A stretch of 6,424 nt of DNA, from the NCBI GenBank assembly GCA_003524365.1, contig DQHS01000028.1, positions 1-6,424 of the forward strand, in the 5' to 3' direction. Source of the DNA: Cellvibrio sp. Its GTDB lineage: Bacteria; Pseudomonadota; Gammaproteobacteria; Pseudomonadales; Cellvibrionaceae. The notes below the pieces were generated by a model that saw only the letters and a list, made by a program, of their open reading frames with translations, did not search any database and was not told the origin of the DNA. Positions 4,852-6,424 of the stretch are shown one piece after another. The position numbers and the translations under genes were made by a program. The number at the start of each line of letters is the position of its first letter. Position 1 is the stretch's first letter.

Positions 4852-5628
4852 TTAGTCCTGCTGCCCAGCCTGAGTACTCTCCGCCGGTTTATTCAGATAC
4901 CAGATGAGTACCTGCGATAACCCCAATCCAATCCAGATGAAACCAATCGCACCAATCTCTATATCAAAGGCGATAGTCAAAAAGACCAACCAACCTGCAC
5001 CCAAACAAATATTGCGGATACCTTTGGCCTGATTGCCGGTGTCATCGGCAACTTTGGGTTCATCACCACGCAGCAGCTCAACCGGAATGTCGCGCCCGGC
5101 GGCGAGCAATTTGTCGATATTCATATTGATATCTTGCTGACGGCGGCGCTTGGCACCGAAGAAAAACACCAGAATCAAGATCAGTAAAATGACCGGGCCA
5201 CCAAAAATAAAGACGATGGCAAATAAGGGAATCAACAGCGCGGGATGAAAATCGCCGCTATCTTCATGATCGCCACCAAACGCATTGCTCAGATTTTTTT
5301 CCCAATCTCGCTCCCAATTCTGGTTGTCGCGCGCCCAGCGTTCATTGTCTTGTTTCCAACGTTCGTTATCCTGCTTCCAGCGCTCATTATCATCGGCGCC
5401 GGGCGGTTGTGGCGCTTGTTCAGGCGATGCAGCATCCGGGTTTTCGGGGGCGATGGGCGCAGGCGCGTCAACTGGGACTTGAATTGGCACGGCGGCATCA
5501 ACCGGTACCACCGTGCCCTCCAATTCTGCAGCATAGGCAGACAGGCTGTAGGCAACAGGAAAAGTGCAGACCAGCGCGAGGCCGAAGGCACTCATCAAGC
5601 GACGCGGTAAGCTTAGGAATAATGTCAT
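4852..5628 (-). CDS. Membrane protein with periplasmic DNERWKQ repeats and DUF6249-like C-terminus
   Basis: This is a 258-residue protein of unknown function. Order of parts: a signal peptide or signal anchor (core about 12-30, AYA at 31-33 a likely cleavage site); a Pro/Ala/acid-rich stretch at 35-79; four tandem heptads at 80-107 (DNERWKQ, DNERWKQ, DNERWAR, DNQNWER); a long hydrophobic helix at about 129-158; a basic KRRRQQ that should face the cytoplasm; a segment INMNIDKLLAAGRDIPVELL at 167-186; and two more helices at about 204-222 and 225-245. The part from about 160 on resembles the DUF6249 family as I remember it, not checked by search. The charge pattern puts the repeats in the periplasm. 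The gene has AGAGG eight bases before the ATG at 5628, is first in the operon, and ends five bases before the sigma gene. A role as envelope sensor or sigma regulator is inference from context. Confidence 0.8.
   Translation of the reverse strand: MTLFLSLPRRLMSAFGLALVCTFPVAYSLSAYAAELEGTVVPVDAAVPIQVPVDAPAPIAPENPDAASPEQAPQPPGADDNERWKQDNERWKQDNERWARDNQNWERDWEKNLSNAFGGDHEDSGDFHPALLIPLFAIVFIFGGPVILLILILVFFFGAKRRRQQDINMNIDKLLAAGRDIPVELLRGDEPKVADDTGNQAKGIRNICLGAGWLVFLTIAFDIEIGAIGFIWIGLGLSQVLIWYLNKPAESTQAGQQD
4856..4859 (-). promoter_or_regulatory. Shine-Dalgarno site of the sigma gene inside the upstream gene
   Basis: AGGA on the minus strand lies nine bases before the sigma-factor ATG at 4846 and falls within the last codons of the preceding gene. 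This arrangement suits translational coupling. Confidence 0.55.
5308..5391 (-). repeat. Four tandem 21-bp units encoding DNERWKQ heptads
   Basis: Four in-frame 21-bp units encode heptads 80-107 of the DUF6249-like membrane protein. The first two are identical in protein (DNERWKQ) but differ in codons. The third changes the last two residues (AR) and the fourth is diverged (DNQNWER). Synonymous differences show that the array is not a very recent duplication, or that selection keeps the peptide. Confidence 0.85.
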
Positions 5629-5636
5629 GGGAAAAG

Positions 5637-5641
5637 CCTCT
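5637..5641 (-). promoter_or_regulatory. Shine-Dalgarno site of the first operon gene
   Basis: AGAGG on the minus strand lies eight bases before the ATG at 5628 and supports that start. Confidence 0.65.
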
Positions 5642-5660
5642 CAGGAAAAATCCGGGCAGG

Positions 5661-5689
5661 ATTACATCAATATTGCCCCCAACTCACAA
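5661..5689 (-). promoter_or_regulatory. Sigma70-type promoter of the sigma-factor operon
   Basis: On the minus strand TTGTGA (5689-5684) is separated by exactly 17 bases from TGTAAT (5666-5661). The -10 matches five of six consensus bases and is preceded by TGA, an extended -10. The -35 matches four of six. Transcription would begin near 5654, giving a leader of about 26 bases that includes the Shine-Dalgarno site. This suggests housekeeping expression of the operon independent of the PBP1B gene upstream. Confidence 0.6.
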
Positions 5690-5758
5690 GCTAAGACACA
5701 GTCTAGTGAGCTTCGGATTCACCTGAGCGGTTTATTTTTGCGCGGGGCGAGAAGCCAG

Positions 5759-6424
5759 CTAGTTCACCAACTTCTGCCACAGATTTTTGAGCGGGTTTCT
5801 GCCCCCGATATTGCAGTCGGCCGATTCCAGTGGGCGGAAATCATCGCGCAGCGGCAGCCAGATTGAGCCTTCGCAGGTCTCGGCGCCGAGTTTGCCGGTG
5901 GTTGCATCCAACCAATCAAAACTCACACCTGCTGGCGGCTCCTGATCAAGGCTGCGGGTCGGCAACTGCTTCATAAAGTCGGCCCAGACTTGCAATGCAC
6001 CACCGCCACCACTCAAGGGGGTCGCGCTGTTGTCATCACGCCCGAGCCATACAATCGCCAAGTGCTCGCCACTGAAACCTGCGAACCAACTATCGCGTTG
6101 ATCGTTGGTAGTACCGGTTTTACCCGCGAGATCAATGTGCGATGGAATCTGGTTATAGGCACTGCGCCCGGTGCCTTCACGCATTGTGCGTTGCAAGGCG
6201 TATTGCAGTTGGAAAATCGCTTCGTTGGAGAAGCGCTGCTCCAGTTCAAGAGGATAGCGTCTTAGCGGTTTTCCATCGGCAGCAAGCACCTCGCGGATCG
6301 CATGCAGTGGTGTGTACACACCTTCGGCGGCGATGGTGTGATACAAACCCGCCACTTCCAGCGGCGACATATCAACCGACCCTAGCAACATCGCAGGCAA
6401 TTCCGGCACATTGCCCTGATAACC
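5759..6424 (-). CDS. mrcB: Penicillin-binding protein 1B, C-terminal part (gene runs off the window)
   Basis: This holds the last 221 residues of a class A penicillin-binding protein, which polymerises glycan strands and cross-links peptides at the outer face of the inner membrane. The frame is open to the window edge. A GTG at 6409 is internal, since GYQGN precedes it in frame and matches the family. Seen here are the LPAMLLGSVDMSPLEVA segment typical of PBP1B, the third transpeptidase motif KTGT at 102-105 of the visible part (bases 6121-6110), DSWFAGFSGEHLAIVWLGRDDN, and a C-terminal extension with two Cys 20 residues apart (184 and 204). The glycosyltransferase domain and the SxxK and SxN motifs lie outside. 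The tail ends at KNLWQKLVN and lacks the long Gln/Pro-rich end of E. coli MrcB. Resemblance to E. coli PBP1B is clearly stronger than to PBP1A. No strong terminator follows. The next gene starts 130 bases downstream with its own promoter. Confidence 0.93.
   Translation of the reverse strand, partial: GYQGNVPELPAMLLGSVDMSPLEVAGLYHTIAAEGVYTPLHAIREVLAADGKPLRRYPLELEQRFSNEAIFQLQYALQRTMREGTGRSAYNQIPSHIDLAGKTGTTNDQRDSWFAGFSGEHLAIVWLGRDDNSATPLSGGGGALQVWADFMKQLPTRSLDQEPPAGVSFDWLDATTGKLGAETCEGSIWLPLRDDFRPLESADCNIGGRNPLKNLWQKLVN

Noticed and set aside
4475..4855. 126-codon plus-strand open frame across the sigma gene
   Set aside because: It lies wholly antisense to a clear ECF sigma factor, has no ribosome site of note, and its protein has no recognisable features.
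5245..5610. 121-codon plus-strand frame, with other overlapping frames on both strands, in the repeat-bearing gene
   Set aside because: These are shadows of the DUF6249-like coding region. Their apparent repeats simply reflect the 21-bp tandem units read in other frames.
5690..5712. AAGCT...AGCTT and CTCAC...GTGAG pairings as a terminator for the PBP1B gene
   Set aside because: The stems are short, mutually exclusive and lack a following T tract. The region overlaps the promoter of the next operon.
6407..6409. GTG at 6409 as the start of a separate small gene
   Set aside because: The frame stays open to the window edge, and the residues before the GTG continue the PBP1B sequence, so it is an internal codon.

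Overview
The window looks like chromosomal DNA from a gammaproteobacterium, probably of the Cellvibrio/Cellvibrionales type. The reasons are moderate GC content, a class A PBP1B of the E. coli MrcB type, an outer-membrane porin with a C-terminal Phe, and a typical gammaproteobacterial chemoreceptor. The genus is inferred from general protein character, not from a database match. Every convincing gene is on the minus strand, so transcription runs from high to low coordinates.

Layout in the direction of transcription: (1) 6424-5759 is the C-terminal third or so of a bifunctional penicillin-binding protein 1B (KTGT motif present; the start lies outside the window). (2) 5628-3905 is a three-gene operon. 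It has a good sigma70-type promoter at 5661-5689 and ends in a textbook intrinsic terminator at 3810-3847. It encodes a membrane protein with a periplasmic four-fold DNERWKQ heptapeptide repeat and a DUF6249-like C-terminus, an ECF sigma factor, and a 111-residue two-helix membrane protein in the position usual for an anti-sigma factor. (3) 3674-333 is a second cluster: a transmembrane methyl-accepting chemotaxis protein, an outer-membrane porin, and a very small exported PstS-like substrate-binding protein. The porin and the binding protein are 14 bases apart and almost certainly co-transcribed. (4) 332-1 has no gene I can support, but holds a run of perfect inverted repeats just past the end of the porin/binding-protein unit.

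Two units deserve attention. The sigma-factor operon looks like a self-contained envelope-signalling module: its membrane partners lack the usual zinc anti-sigma motif, and its first gene carries a tandem repeat on the periplasmic side. The chemoreceptor/porin/mini-binding-protein cluster contains no ABC permease or ATPase, so the binding protein may serve sensing or outer-membrane uptake rather than classical transport. Both functional readings are inference.

Two start sites were moved from the longest open frame (GTG) to internal ATG codons because of Shine-Dalgarno placement: the porin (start at 1969) and the small membrane protein (start at 4240). No RNA genes, insertion sequences, CRISPR arrays or pseudogenes were seen.
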